A DNA stretch of 64,000 bases from Candidatus Binatia bacterium. Lineage in GTDB: Bacteria; Desulfobacterota; Binatia; Bin18. Each line of letters opens with the position of its first letter. The stretch's first letter is position 1. The notes under the pieces are model-generated. The model had not been told where the DNA came from. It was given only the letters and a program-made list of their open reading frames with translations, and made no database searches. The stretch spans positions 4,964,501 to 5,028,500 of the forward strand of contig OX638322.1 in NCBI GenBank assembly GCA_951812575.1. Reading direction: 5' to 3'. Shown here one piece after another: positions 1 to 8,109 of the stretch. The position numbers and the translations under genes were made by a program.

Positions 1-408
1 AACATTGTATTCACAACGGAGCCCGAACCGGGAGGCCGGTGAAAAACCAAAGCGTGGATAATACTCCGGGTGGCCGAGAACAACGACTGCACGACATGCC
101 ATCGCTTTGCATCGTGCAAGGCCGGCCCGAACAAGAGCCGAACCTATGCCCTGACGTTGGTGTGCAGGTACCACTGCCATCGGGGCCAACCCCATCATCC
201 TGAGTCTGGAGTCTGCCGACACCGAGACCGGCGAGAACATGATGTGGCCGACAACTGCCGAGTCTACCTCGGCAACCAGCGAAATGAGCGGTTGGACGCA
301 CGCGCGCAGCGCTTCAACAAGCTCGGCCTCAGCACGCGTCTCAAAGGCTGCGGCATTGATTTGATAAACTACCGCTCGGTCGTTCTCTTTTTCGGTCCGA
401 ATGAGCAT
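1..408 (-). CDS. GNAT family N-acetyltransferase (C-terminus cut by window edge)
   Basis: Reading the minus strand from ATG at 408 gives 136 codons without a stop, running off the left edge. The protein starts MLIRTEKENDRAVVYQINAA. It carries an acetyl-CoA binding loop, HQRQGIGSALVRAGL, followed by CRAVVVLGHPEYYPRFGF, which is the classic motif A/B arrangement of YhbS-type GNAT enzymes. Such enzymes transfer acetyl from acetyl-CoA to an amine; the substrate here is unknown. It is transcribed divergently from the glutaredoxin-like gene at 495. The fold call is firm, and only the last few tens of residues are missing. Confidence 0.85.
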   Translation of the reverse strand, partial: MLIRTEKENDRAVVYQINAAAFETRAEAELVEALRACVQPLISLVAEVDSAVVGHIMFSPVSVSADSRLRMMGLAPMAVVPAHQRQGIGSALVRAGLARCKAMACRAVVVLGHPEYYPRFGFSPASRFGLRCEYNV

Positions 409-458
409 AGATCACGTGTACCCCAGCATGCGCACGACTCTTCATAATATACAAAACA

Positions 459-486
459 TTGACCGAACCCGCGCCGAAGCGATACA
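459..486 (+). promoter_or_regulatory. possible sigma70-type promoter of the glutaredoxin-like gene
   Basis: TTGACC at 459-464 and GATACA at 481-486 are separated by 16 bases and sit just before the ATG at 495. No Shine-Dalgarno sequence precedes that ATG. If the promoter is real, the transcript would be leaderless or nearly so. This rests on pattern match alone. Confidence 0.3.
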
Positions 487-494
487 AACACAGT

Positions 495-734
495 ATGAAA
501 AAACAGGTTGTCGTCCATTCCACTCCCACCTGAGGCCCATGCGCACTGGCGAAGGAGTTTCTTTCGCAGGCAGGAATAGCATTCACCGCCTATGATGTCA
601 GTACTGACGTGGCGGCCCAGGAGCGTCTCCGGCAACTCCCAGGCCGGGTCACTTTACCGGTGATTACTGTCGATGATGCAGTCGTTATCGGCTTTCAGAA
701 GGCCAGGCTTCAAGGGCTGTTGGGAACTGCCTGA
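495..734 (+). CDS. glutaredoxin-like selenoprotein, UGPC active site
   Basis: The 79-codon frame from ATG 495 to TGA 732-734 has one in-frame TGA, at 531-533 (codon 13). Read as selenocysteine, the N-terminus is MKKQVVVHSTPT-U-GPC, so UGA falls exactly where the first cysteine of a glutaredoxin/NrdH CxxC motif belongs. The rest keeps the thioredoxin fold: LAKEFLSQAGIAFTAYDVS, then TLPVITVDD with the cis-proline, then VVIGFQKARLQGLLG. Sequence on both sides of the TGA is intact and in one frame, which argues against a decayed gene. A bacterial-type SECIS hairpin lies 3' of the UGA (see 549-567). The role would be thiol-disulfide exchange in the cytoplasm. A small gene follows 26 bases downstream, probably in the same transcript. 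The alternative is a cysteine-type gene with a nonsense mutation. Confidence 0.82.
549..567 (+). promoter_or_regulatory. candidate bacterial SECIS hairpin, glutaredoxin-like gene
   Basis: A 7-bp stem GCGAAGG/CTTTCGC (one G-U pair) closes on the loop AGTTT at 556-560. The loop begins 22 bases after the TGA at 531-533. Bacterial SECIS rules ask for a hairpin roughly 16-37 bases downstream of UGA with a G in the first two loop positions, and both conditions are met. The hairpin is part of the coding sequence, as expected in bacteria. Confidence 0.7.
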
Positions 735-760
735 AGGCGGGAGGAGAAGGAGGTTACAAT

Positions 761-979
761 ATGCAGGATACCGAAGAGTATGAGGGCTTTTACATTGAGC
801 CGCGCTCGAAACAACTCGATAGCGGCGCGTGGAAACCCGTGGCCCGGGTCTTTCGGCTCATCGATGGGGTGGTCGATGAATTTTATCCGCTCCGGGAAAC
901 TGAGCAAACCTTTGCCAGCGAAGAAGAAGCCGACGGATATGCCCTTCAGACCGGCAAAGAGTGGGTGGACCGCAATTAG
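761..979 (+). CDS. small hypothetical protein
   Basis: A 72-residue soluble, acidic protein (MQDTEEYEGFYIEPRSKQLD...) with an excellent ribosome site, AGGAGAAGGAGG, just before the ATG. It has no signal peptide, membrane segment or metal motif. The N-terminal pattern (GFYIEPRSKQ, then WKPVARVFRLIDG, then a Phe-Ala-Ser-Glu-Glu-Glu-Ala stretch) resembles small single-domain beta-alpha proteins, but I do not recognise a named family with confidence. It lies 26 bases after the glutaredoxin-like gene, so the two are likely cotranscribed. Confidence 0.65.
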   Translation: MQDTEEYEGFYIEPRSKQLDSGAWKPVARVFRLIDGVVDEFYPLRETEQTFASEEEADGYALQTGKEWVDRN

Positions 980-1086
980 CCCGATTGGGGAGGTCGCGGG
1001 AGGCGGCCGGATGAATCAGGGCAGGTTGCACTAGTACAGGTATTATTAACCCCTAACCAATTAACCCCTAACCATAAGGAGGCAGT

Positions 1087-1389
1087 ATGGCGTACGTATT
1101 TGCACACATCAAACTCCGAGCGGGCAAGGTCCAGAAATTTACGGAAATGCTCAGCTCGCTGGCCCCGCTGGTAGAAAAACACGGCGGCTGGAAGCTCCAC
1201 GGGAGTTATTTCAACGTCATCGGTCGCTTGAACACCGTGGTTGACGTGTGGGAGGTCCCGGATGCCAACTCGGTCCAGACGACCTTGGAAATCGCGTCTC
1301 AGGATCCCGAGTTCCAGAAATGGGTGCCGGTGATTGAAGAGTGTATTGAGGACGAAACCCTGCAGGTGTTGACCAAGTTGCCCGTGTAA
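1087..1389 (+). CDS. NIPSNAP/Lrp-type dimeric alpha-beta barrel protein
   Basis: A 100-residue protein of a single ferredoxin-like alpha-beta barrel domain: MAYVFAHIKLRAGKVQKFTEMLSSL, then HGGWKLHGSYFNVIGRLNTVVDVWEV, then a final strand. This is the layout of NIPSNAP and antibiotic-biosynthesis-monooxygenase-like proteins, which usually dimerise and bind small hydrophobic or aromatic ligands. It has a strong ribosome site, AAGGAGG. Just upstream is a short tandem repeat of TTAACCCCTAACC-like units (about 1050-1073). The function beyond the fold is unknown. Confidence 0.7.
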   Translation: MAYVFAHIKLRAGKVQKFTEMLSSLAPLVEKHGGWKLHGSYFNVIGRLNTVVDVWEVPDANSVQTTLEIASQDPEFQKWVPVIEECIEDETLQVLTKLPV

Positions 1390-1396
1390 GCTTTGG

Positions 1397-1417
1397 AAGG
1401 GGTGCTGAATACCCCTT
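1397..1417 (+). terminator. possible terminator hairpin
   Basis: AAGGGGT and ACCCCTT form a 7-bp stem around a 7-base loop directly after the stop at 1389, between convergent genes. A short T-rich tract follows only weakly. Confidence 0.35.
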
Positions 1418-1471
1418 ATCCCTTCGACAAGCCTGTCTTGAGCGCAGGTGAAAGGCCAGGGCAGGCTCGGT

Positions 1472-1496
1472 CCCTCTCCCCTGGTGGGAGAGGGGG
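1472..1496. repeat. dispersed palindromic repeat, copy 1 (CCCTCTCCC..GGGAGAGGG type)
   Basis: CCCTCTCCCCTGGTGGGAGAGGG is an inverted repeat of the type also seen at 20988-21023, 41551-41586 and 43382-43416. It lies between convergent genes. Confidence 0.6.
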
Positions 1497-1521
1497 TCTG
1501 TACGGTAGGCTGGACGAGTGA

Positions 1522-2919
1522 CTAAGTCTTCGGGCCGGTCATCTCCGCTGGCCGCACCCACTCTTCATATTGTTCAGCGGTGACGTGGCCAAGCGCCAAG
1601 GCTGCTTCCCGCAGATTCGTCCCGTCTTTGTGCGCCTTCTTGGCAATCTCGGCTGCCTTCTCATACCCGATATGCGGGTTGAGTGCCGTCACTATCATCA
1701 AGGAGCTCCCCAGGTGCTCCTCAATCGTTGGCAGGTTGGGCTCGATACCGACCGCGCAGTGATCGTTGAAGGCGCCACACGCGTCAGCGATGAGCTGAAT
1801 GGACTCGAGGAGATTGTGGACCATCACGGGTTTAAAGACATTCAGCTGAAAGTTGCCCTGTGAACCAGCAAAGGCAACGGCCGCGTCGTTGCCGAACACC
1901 TGCACGGCCACCATCGTTATTGCTTCCGGCTGCGTCGGGTTGACTTTGCCCGGCATGATGGAGGAACCTGGTTCGTTCTCCGGAATCAGTATCTCTCCAA
2001 TCCCCGCCCGCGGTCCACACGCCAGCCAGCGCACATCATTCGCGATCTTCATTAATGCCCCTGCCAGGGTCCGTAGCGATGCACTGGCGGTGACCATGGC
2101 GTCATGAGCGGATAAGGAGGCAAACTTATTCGGCGCCGAGATGAATGGCCGCCCAGTCTCCGCCGCCATCTTGGCTGCGGCCAAGTCACCGAACTTGGGA
2201 TGCGCGTTTAGGCCGGTTCCGACCGCGGTTCCGCCAATTGCCAACTCACACAGCCCAGGAATCGTCTGCCGCACCCCGTCGAGGGCGGCATCGAGCTGAG
2301 CGGCCCAGCCACCAATCTCCTGTCCAAGCGTGATTGGTGTCGCGTCTTGTAAATGCGTGCGGCCAACCTTCACTACGTCTTTAAACTGCTCAGACTTGGC
2401 GTGCAGCGTGTTGCGTAATTGGCTGACGGCAGGAAGCAGGACGTCTTCGAGCTGCTCGACGGCAGCAATGTGCATGGCCGTTGGAAACGTATCGTTTGAA
2501 CTCTGCCCCCGGTTCACATCGTCATTGGGGTGGATCGGCTTCTTCGATCCCATCTCGCCGCCTGCCAGTTCGATGGCCCGATTCGAGATCACCTCGTTCG
2601 CATTCATATTGGTCTGGGTGCCCGAACCAGTCTGGAAGACAACCAGCGGGAAGTGATCGTCAAGGGCACCCGAGATCACCTCGTCGGCTGCCTGAACGAT
2701 CAGGTCTACTTTTTCCTGGGGGAGTTGTTCCAACTCACCGTTGGCCAAAGCAGCACCTTTTTTGAGGACGCCAAGGGCGCGGATGATAGGCCGGGTAAAA
2801 CGGAAGCGCTCAACGCCGATGGGGAAGTTCGTACGCGAGCGCTGGGTCTGTGCACCCCAGTATCGGTCGGTAGAGACTTCGACTGCTCCCATGCTATCCG
2901 TTTCGATTCTCGTTTTCAT
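1522..2919 (-). CDS. fumC: class II fumarate hydratase
   Basis: A 465-residue, iron-free fumarase that interconverts fumarate and malate in the TCA cycle. The start is set at 2919 (MKTRIETDSMGAVEVSTDRYWGAQTQRS); upstream in-frame sequence lacks family similarity. Motifs are the family signature GSSIMPGKVNP at about residues 318-328, the catalytic-His segment GRTHLQDATP near residue 189, and QTGSGTQTNMNANEV near residues 96-110. The length is normal. It is the last gene of the mdh-frdABCD-fumC run, 14 bases after frdD, so succinate is carried to oxaloacetate by products of one transcription unit. Assignment is secure. Confidence 0.96.
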   Translation of the reverse strand: MKTRIETDSMGAVEVSTDRYWGAQTQRSRTNFPIGVERFRFTRPIIRALGVLKKGAALANGELEQLPQEKVDLIVQAADEVISGALDDHFPLVVFQTGSGTQTNMNANEVISNRAIELAGGEMGSKKPIHPNDDVNRGQSSNDTFPTAMHIAAVEQLEDVLLPAVSQLRNTLHAKSEQFKDVVKVGRTHLQDATPITLGQEIGGWAAQLDAALDGVRQTIPGLCELAIGGTAVGTGLNAHPKFGDLAAAKMAAETGRPFISAPNKFASLSAHDAMVTASASLRTLAGALMKIANDVRWLACGPRAGIGEILIPENEPGSSIMPGKVNPTQPEAITMVAVQVFGNDAAVAFAGSQGNFQLNVFKPVMVHNLLESIQLIADACGAFNDHCAVGIEPNLPTIEEHLGSSLMIVTALNPHIGYEKAAEIAKKAHKDGTNLREAALALGHVTAEQYEEWVRPAEMTGPKT

Positions 2920-2933
2920 ACACAGCCCTTCGC

Positions 2934-3281
2934 TTAAATCGCCACGAGGACAAAGACAGTCGCCACCGTGCCAATAACAGCCGCCCCATAGCATATAACC
3001 GCAATAGGCGTCTGATACCCTCTCCAACCCGTATCATACAGAGTATGCCGGATGCGGTGAAAACAGTGGAAGAACGGCAAAGAGAGCAGGACGAACAGGT
3101 AGAGCTTGGTGAGCGGATGGGAGACCAAAGCGTGCATCCGATGTCCAAACGCCTCCGCTGGCACCCAGCCAAGAGGAACCGCTATCCCAGTCAGCACGAC
3201 ATGAATCGGCACCAGGAGGGCGGCAACCATCCCACCAGCCCCGAAAAGAACCCACCAAAAAGCCTCGTTGGACTTGGCCAT
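2934..3281 (-). CDS. frdD: fumarate reductase membrane anchor, subunit D
   Basis: A 115-residue hydrophobic protein with three predicted transmembrane helices (about residues 10-35, 58-80, 92-115). The segment FHCFHRIRHTLYD resembles the FrdD helix II/III region. It anchors the catalytic FrdAB pair and helps form the quinone site together with FrdC. It sits four bases after frdC on the same strand. Two small heme-less anchors (type D, E. coli-like) is the arrangement normally tied to quinol:fumarate reductase. Confidence 0.85.
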   Translation of the reverse strand: MAKSNEAFWWVLFGAGGMVAALLVPIHVVLTGIAVPLGWVPAEAFGHRMHALVSHPLTKLYLFVLLSLPFFHCFHRIRHTLYDTGWRGYQTPIAVICYGAAVIGTVATVFVLVAI

Positions 3282-3285
3282 GTCT

Positions 3286-3675
3286 TCAGCTCCTCAGGAC
3301 AATCCACATGATCACAACAGAGGTAACCAACCAGGCGGCGTAGTGGGAGCCCGCGATGAGGACTGGCGGGACACTTTCTTCTCCCCTTCGCACGACTATG
3401 ATCTTTGGGGTCAGGTTGAAAAACGTGATGGTGTGGTAGAGCGCAGCAATAAGCACCAGCAGATGGAAGACAATCCACCCTGGTGACGCCAGCCGATCGA
3501 GAAAGGCAGTGTACGCCTCAGCTCCCTGGGCAAGCTGGGCAAGCTGGATGAGGTACACGACTAAAAAGGCAGCAATCAACACGCTGGTCAGCTCGCGCAG
3601 CATGAAGAGCACATAATTGCGCTTGCTCAGCCACCACGTCGTAGAGGATATCGGGCGGTGGTACGGTTCACTCAT
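3286..3675 (-). CDS. frdC: fumarate reductase membrane anchor, subunit C
   Basis: A 129-residue protein beginning MSEPYHRPISSTTWWLSKRNY, which matches the FrdC N-terminus (PYxRPMxxxWWxKxxYxxYMxRE). Three transmembrane helices follow (about 24-47, 66-88, 103-127). It pairs with FrdD as the quinone-binding membrane domain. The start overlaps the end of frdB by four bases, indicating translational coupling. Confidence 0.88.
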   Translation of the reverse strand: MSEPYHRPISSTTWWLSKRNYVLFMLRELTSVLIAAFLVVYLIQLAQLAQGAEAYTAFLDRLASPGWIVFHLLVLIAALYHTITFFNLTPKIIVVRRGEESVPPVLIAGSHYAAWLVTSVVIMWIVLRS

Positions 3676-4418
3676 TGCGATCCTCTCGGCAGCAGCACAG
3701 ACTTGAACCAGTCAATAGCTCCTGAGACCTTGGCTTGCTGGATCGCAGCGGCGGGGTCTACGTGCTTGGGGCAGACCACAGAACACTCACTCACAAAGGT
3801 ACACTCCCACACCCCTTCATGCTTTGAAATTACCTCTTGCCTGGCGTCCTGACCCTGATCGCGGGAGTCGAGGTTGTAGCGCTGAGCCAGGGCAATCGCC
3901 GCCGGACCAACAAAAGACGAGTCCAGACCGTAGACCGGGCAGGCGGCATAGCACAGCATGCAGTTGATACACATGCTGAACTGTTTATAGTTGGCCAGCT
4001 CGGCCGGGCTCTGCAAATACTCCCCCTCGGCAACCGGTTTCTCCTCCTCACGGATGATCCAGGGCTGGATATCTTTGAGCTTAGCCATGAAGTCGTCCAT
4101 GTTGATAATCAGGTCACGCTCGACCGGAAAATTGGCCAGCGGTTCGACACGGATTGGTGCCGGGTGGTAGTCTCTGAGGAAGGCCGCACAGCTGAGCTTC
4201 GGCTCGCCATTAACCATCATGCCACAGCTGCCGCACACGCCCATATGGCAGGACCAGCGGTAGGATAAACTGCCATCCACCTCATCCTTAATATAGTTTA
4301 GCGCATCTAGGACAACCCAGTCCTCACGGTACGGTACAGTGTAGGTCTGGAAGGTTGGTTCTTGCTCGATCTCTGGCCGATAACGGAAGACCTCGAGCGT
4401 GATGCTGGGCTCAGCCAT
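3672..4418 (-). CDS. frdB: fumarate reductase/succinate dehydrogenase iron-sulfur subunit
   Basis: A 248-residue electron-transfer subunit. Cysteines 57, 62, 65 and 77 (SCHMGVCGSC...LSC) bind [2Fe-2S]; CINCMLCYAAC at 150-160 binds [4Fe-4S]; and CTFVSECSVVCP from 206 completes the [3Fe-4S] and [4Fe-4S] sets. The first four positions are those of the E. coli FrdB numbering. It passes electrons between the flavin of FrdA and quinone at FrdCD. Two bases separate it from frdA, and it overlaps frdC. Confidence 0.95.
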   Translation of the reverse strand: MAEPSITLEVFRYRPEIEQEPTFQTYTVPYREDWVVLDALNYIKDEVDGSLSYRWSCHMGVCGSCGMMVNGEPKLSCAAFLRDYHPAPIRVEPLANFPVERDLIINMDDFMAKLKDIQPWIIREEEKPVAEGEYLQSPAELANYKQFSMCINCMLCYAACPVYGLDSSFVGPAAIALAQRYNLDSRDQGQDARQEVISKHEGVWECTFVSECSVVCPKHVDPAAAIQQAKVSGAIDWFKSVLLPRGSQ

Positions 4419-4420
4419 GA

Positions 4421-6175
4421 TTAATCTCCATATTTACGTTCAGCAGGGGGCCAGCGAGTGATTACGACATCCAGATATTCGATGCGTGGCGAGCCATCCG
4501 TGCGGTGCGCCAAGGAGTGGGCCAGGAACTTGTCGTCGTCGCGTTTGGGGTAATCAGTGCGCTGGTGAGAGCCACGCGACTCTGTCCGGGCTAAGGCAGA
4601 ATAGGCAACAGTCTCGGCCACGTCGAGCATACATTCCAACTCCAGCGCCGCGGTTAAGTCGGTATTAAAGGTCAAACTGTGATCATCAAGGGTGATATTG
4701 GCAAATCGTTCCTTGAGCTCAGACACCTTGTTGCAGGTCTCTTGAAGTGACGCCTCCGTACGATAAATGCCAGCGCCCGCCTCCAGGGTCGCCATCATCT
4801 CGGTACGCAGGCTAGCGATGCGCTCGGTGCCATCCGTCTTGTTGATGAACTGCTTCTGGATGCGCACTTGCTCGTCTTTGGCTTTAGCCTCGAGGGCCTG
4901 AGTGTCACACGCTGGCTGTTCTTGGGCAAATGCGGCAGCCGCACGGCCAGCCCGAGCGCCAAACACCAACAGTTCGGTGAGCGAGTTTGAGCCGAGCCGG
5001 TTGGCCCCATTAATGCTGACACAAGCGCACTCGCCTGCCGCAAAGAGGCCTGGCAGTGGGGTCGCCGCCTCTATATCCGTATGGATCCCACCCATCATAT
5101 AGTGCACCACCGGACGGACCGGAATAGGCTCGTACACTGGGTCGATGCCCGCGTAGTTCGTGGCCAGCTCGCGCACAAAGGGGATCTTCTTGTCGATCTT
5201 CTGCTCCCCCAAGTGACGGATATCGAGATGTACTACGTCACCGTGTGGTCCCGGCATCGTGTTACCCTTATCATGCTCTTTGACAAAACACTGGGACAAC
5301 TTGTCCCGCGGACCAAGCTCCATTGTCCGTTTCTGGGGATGTCCGGGGTCGTTCACATCAAGCGGCTTACCGAGATCGTAGTCCTGTAAGTAGCGGTAGC
5401 CGTTCTTATTGACGAGAATCCCCCCCTCGCCACGGGCGGCTTCGGTGATCAGGATCCCTGTCCCTGGTAGGCCGGTAGGATGGTACTGGACGAACTCCAT
5501 GTCCTTAAGTGGCACTCCAGCTCGGTAGGCCAGGGCCATGCCATCGCCAGTCTTGATAGACCCGTTGGTTGTAAAGGGAAAGATCCGGCCAGCCCCACCT
5601 GTACACATAATAACTGCCTTAGCGAGAACTGGCTGGACCATACCGCTGCGCAGCTCAACAGCCGTCACTCCCTGACAGCGGCCGTTTTCTACTAGTAATG
5701 TAGTAGCAAAACACTCGTCATAGCGCGTGATCGAGGTGTACTTGAGGGACGTTTGGAACAGCGCGTGAAGCAGGTGGAAGCCGGTCTTGTCGGCGGCAAA
5801 CCAAGTCCGCTCAATCCGCATCCCGCCAAACGGACGCACGGCGACACTGCCGTCGGGCTCGCGACTCCAGGGGCAGCCCCAGTGCTCCAATTGGATGAGC
5901 TCGGCGGGGGCTTCGTTGACAAAGAGCTCGACGGCATCCTGGTCCGCCATCCAGTCGGCACCGGTAATCGTGTCGTTAATATGGTCTTCCAGGCTGTCAT
6001 TCTCTTTAATGACGGCGGCTGTTCCACCCTCAGCCGCAACCGTATGGCTGCGCATCGGGTAGACTTTGGAGACGAGCGCGATGTCAAGCTGAGGATTTAT
6101 TTCGGCGGCGGCAATGGCAGCGCGGAGTCCCGCTCCTCCGCCCCCTATAATGAGTATGTCATGTACTGGTGCCAT
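4421..6175 (-). CDS. frdA: fumarate reductase/succinate dehydrogenase flavoprotein subunit
   Basis: A 584-residue catalytic subunit. The FAD dinucleotide motif IIGGGGAGLRAA lies at residues 9-20. His44 in RSHTVAAEGG is the expected covalent FAD attachment residue. HPTGLPGTGIL and the C-terminal GANRLGSNSLTELLVFG are also present. It interconverts succinate and fumarate. The four-subunit E. coli-like type is classically menaquinol-linked, but in a TCA operon with mdh and fumC it may run oxidatively; sequence alone cannot decide the direction. Confidence 0.94.
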   Translation of the reverse strand: MAPVHDILIIGGGGAGLRAAIAAAEINPQLDIALVSKVYPMRSHTVAAEGGTAAVIKENDSLEDHINDTITGADWMADQDAVELFVNEAPAELIQLEHWGCPWSREPDGSVAVRPFGGMRIERTWFAADKTGFHLLHALFQTSLKYTSITRYDECFATTLLVENGRCQGVTAVELRSGMVQPVLAKAVIMCTGGAGRIFPFTTNGSIKTGDGMALAYRAGVPLKDMEFVQYHPTGLPGTGILITEAARGEGGILVNKNGYRYLQDYDLGKPLDVNDPGHPQKRTMELGPRDKLSQCFVKEHDKGNTMPGPHGDVVHLDIRHLGEQKIDKKIPFVRELATNYAGIDPVYEPIPVRPVVHYMMGGIHTDIEAATPLPGLFAAGECACVSINGANRLGSNSLTELLVFGARAGRAAAAFAQEQPACDTQALEAKAKDEQVRIQKQFINKTDGTERIASLRTEMMATLEAGAGIYRTEASLQETCNKVSELKERFANITLDDHSLTFNTDLTAALELECMLDVAETVAYSALARTESRGSHQRTDYPKRDDDKFLAHSLAHRTDGSPRIEYLDVVITRWPPAERKYGD

Positions 6176-6264
6176 ACTTTCCCTTACGCTTGCTTGTCCT
6201 GAGCTTCATCAATACAGAGATGAAAGCACTTCTACTTCGTCCAGATTATCTATATCTACTGGCA

Positions 6265-7212
6265 CTATGCGCTTTGCGCCAACACATTGTCCATCGCGGC
6301 AATCAGTTCCTGCACATGACTGACCGACCCCTGCATCTCCTGCTTCTCCTTGTCGCTCAACGCAATGTCCACGACCCGCTCGACACCCCCAGCACCGATG
6401 CTCACCGGCACGCCAAAATACACGCCCTCAATCCCATACTCTCCTTCGAGGTAGGCCGCACAGGGCAGGATGTGCTTCTTGTCGTACAGGTAGGCCTCGG
6501 TCATCTGAATCGCGGCAGAGGCTGGAGAATAGAATGCTGAGCCGGTCTTAAGCAGGGCCACGATTTCCCCTCCGGCTTGACGCACCCGATTCTCAATCTC
6601 CTCGAGCCGCTCAGCCGAGATCAGCCGCTCGATCGAGATACCCGCTACCTGGCAGTAGCTGCGCACCGGCACCATATCGTCGCCATGCCCACCTAAGACC
6701 ATAGCCGTGACATTTTGGACGGACACGTTCAGCTCTTGGGCAATAAAGGTCCGATAGCGGGACGAATCGAGCACCCCGGCTTGGCCAACGACCCGATTCT
6801 TGGGAAACCCAGTGACCCGCTTGGCCAAGGTCACCATTGCATCAAGCGGGTTAGTAATAACGATGAGAAAGCTGTTGGGAGCATATTTTGCAATGTTCTC
6901 CGAGACTTCTCGCATAATTTTGCAGTTGATTCCCAGCAAATCATCTCGGCTCATCCCCGGTTTGCGCGCCAGCCCGGCGGTGACAATACAGACATCAGCC
7001 TCTTGAATCTCGGTATAACTCGTGGTCCCAACGAGGTTGACGTCGTAGCCCTCGATCGGCCCGGCTTCAAGCAGGTCCAGGGCCTTGCCCTGTGGCAGTC
7101 CGTCAACCACGTCGTACAGAACGACATCTCCGAGTCCTTTGAGGGCGCACAGATGAGCAAGGGTGCCGCCGATGTTGCCCGCACCGATCAGTGCGATTTT
7201 CTTACGTGCCAT
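6265..7212 (-). CDS. mdh: malate dehydrogenase (LDH-like type)
   Basis: A 315-residue NAD-dependent enzyme that oxidises malate to oxaloacetate. It begins MARKKIALIGAGNIGGTLAHL (Rossmann GxGxxG). The substrate-discriminating loop is GLARKPGMSRDD, with the two arginines typical of malate rather than lactate enzymes. ITNPLDAM and the catalytic-His segment VLGGHGDDMVP follow. It is the first gene of the TCA run on this strand; frdA starts 89 bases further on. The upstream 7213-7473 gap holds no gene I can support. Confidence 0.95.
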   Translation of the reverse strand: MARKKIALIGAGNIGGTLAHLCALKGLGDVVLYDVVDGLPQGKALDLLEAGPIEGYDVNLVGTTSYTEIQEADVCIVTAGLARKPGMSRDDLLGINCKIMREVSENIAKYAPNSFLIVITNPLDAMVTLAKRVTGFPKNRVVGQAGVLDSSRYRTFIAQELNVSVQNVTAMVLGGHGDDMVPVRSYCQVAGISIERLISAERLEEIENRVRQAGGEIVALLKTGSAFYSPASAAIQMTEAYLYDKKHILPCAAYLEGEYGIEGVYFGVPVSIGAGGVERVVDIALSDKEKQEMQGSVSHVQELIAAMDNVLAQSA

Positions 7213-7473
7213 ACCTTATGCTCCAAATGGTCATGTAGTGACAGGCTACGGAGGAAAACAAAGGCCACGTTACGCACCACAAAAACGCCTTCCTGTCGTC
7301 TAAAGAAGGGCAGGATGCCAAAATTTACTAAACCTGTCTAGCCCGATAGAGACGAAGCCCCTGCACACACGCTGTCCCTGCGTGAGAGAGCAGCAGCACG
7401 GAAAGCTGGCGGCTGCATACGGCCGGAGCCCTAGGGTCCGTTTGGCGGTGAAGAGCTCATCCCTGATGCGAGA

Positions 7474-8040
7474 TTACAGTGTGGCCTGGGACGCCTGATT
7501 TGATGCTTGTGTTGCGCCTGACTGGGACTCTCCCTTCAAGCAGTTGACGAGTTCCTGTACCGCGGGCGTGACACACCGGCTCCGCTTGGAGATAATCCCC
7601 AGTGGCCGTATTACTACCTCACCCGAGAATTGGATCGCCTTGAGGGTTTCGCTTCTGGCCTCCTGGACAACACTGAGTTCTGGCACCATAGAAAGGCCCG
7701 ACCCAACCTCGACGACCCGTTTAATGGTTTCAATATGGTCCATCTCTGCAATGTATTGCACCTTGACGCGGTGCTGGCGGAAAATCTTGTCCAGAGCTCG
7801 TCGAGTAGGGACATCAGACTCGAAACCGATAAACTTCTCCCCATCCAACTGCTTAATCGTGAGGCGTTTCAACTGGGCAAAAGGATGCTGTGGGGCACAG
7901 ACCAGCACGAGACGCTCTTTGCGCAAGAGAGTGATCTGAATCTGTGGCCGTTTGCTCAGCCAATCCCACTCGTGATATGCCACGGACATCTCAGCCCAGC
8001 ACAGTTCGACGCCTGGGTCCGACCGGCGGATATGACACAA
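7474..8040 (-). pseudogene. LysR-family regulator remnant, DNA-binding half missing
   Basis: The minus strand encodes a LysR effector-binding domain: TLLRKERLVLVCAPQHPFAQ, EKFIGFESDVPTRRALD, then IETIKRVVEVGSGLSMVPE. The normal N-terminal winged helix and linker (about 120 residues) are absent. The first 30 residues of the open frame do not look like LysR sequence, and nothing upstream resembles a helix-turn-helix. The alcohol dehydrogenase at 8110 lies where the missing half would be, so a rearrangement probably cut the gene. It is unlikely to bind DNA. Confidence 0.75.
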
Positions 8041-8109
8041 TCAAAGGGCTAAAGAAGTGTTCCGCCAGGTCCACACGCGTATCGCCGCACACACAGGAGG
8101 GTCAGACCA

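Noticed and set aside
70..447. A 125-codon plus-strand frame covering the GNAT region
   Set aside because: It is the antisense shadow of the GNAT gene and has no protein-like pattern.
1421..1446. CTTCGACAAGCCTGTCTTGAGC-like motif as a transposon end
   Set aside because: No transposase frame or target duplication accompanies it; it is better seen as a dispersed repeat.
7213..7473. A hidden tRNA-Sec or small RNA in the gap after mdh
   Set aside because: No cloverleaf or conserved pattern could be traced by eye; a computational search would be needed.
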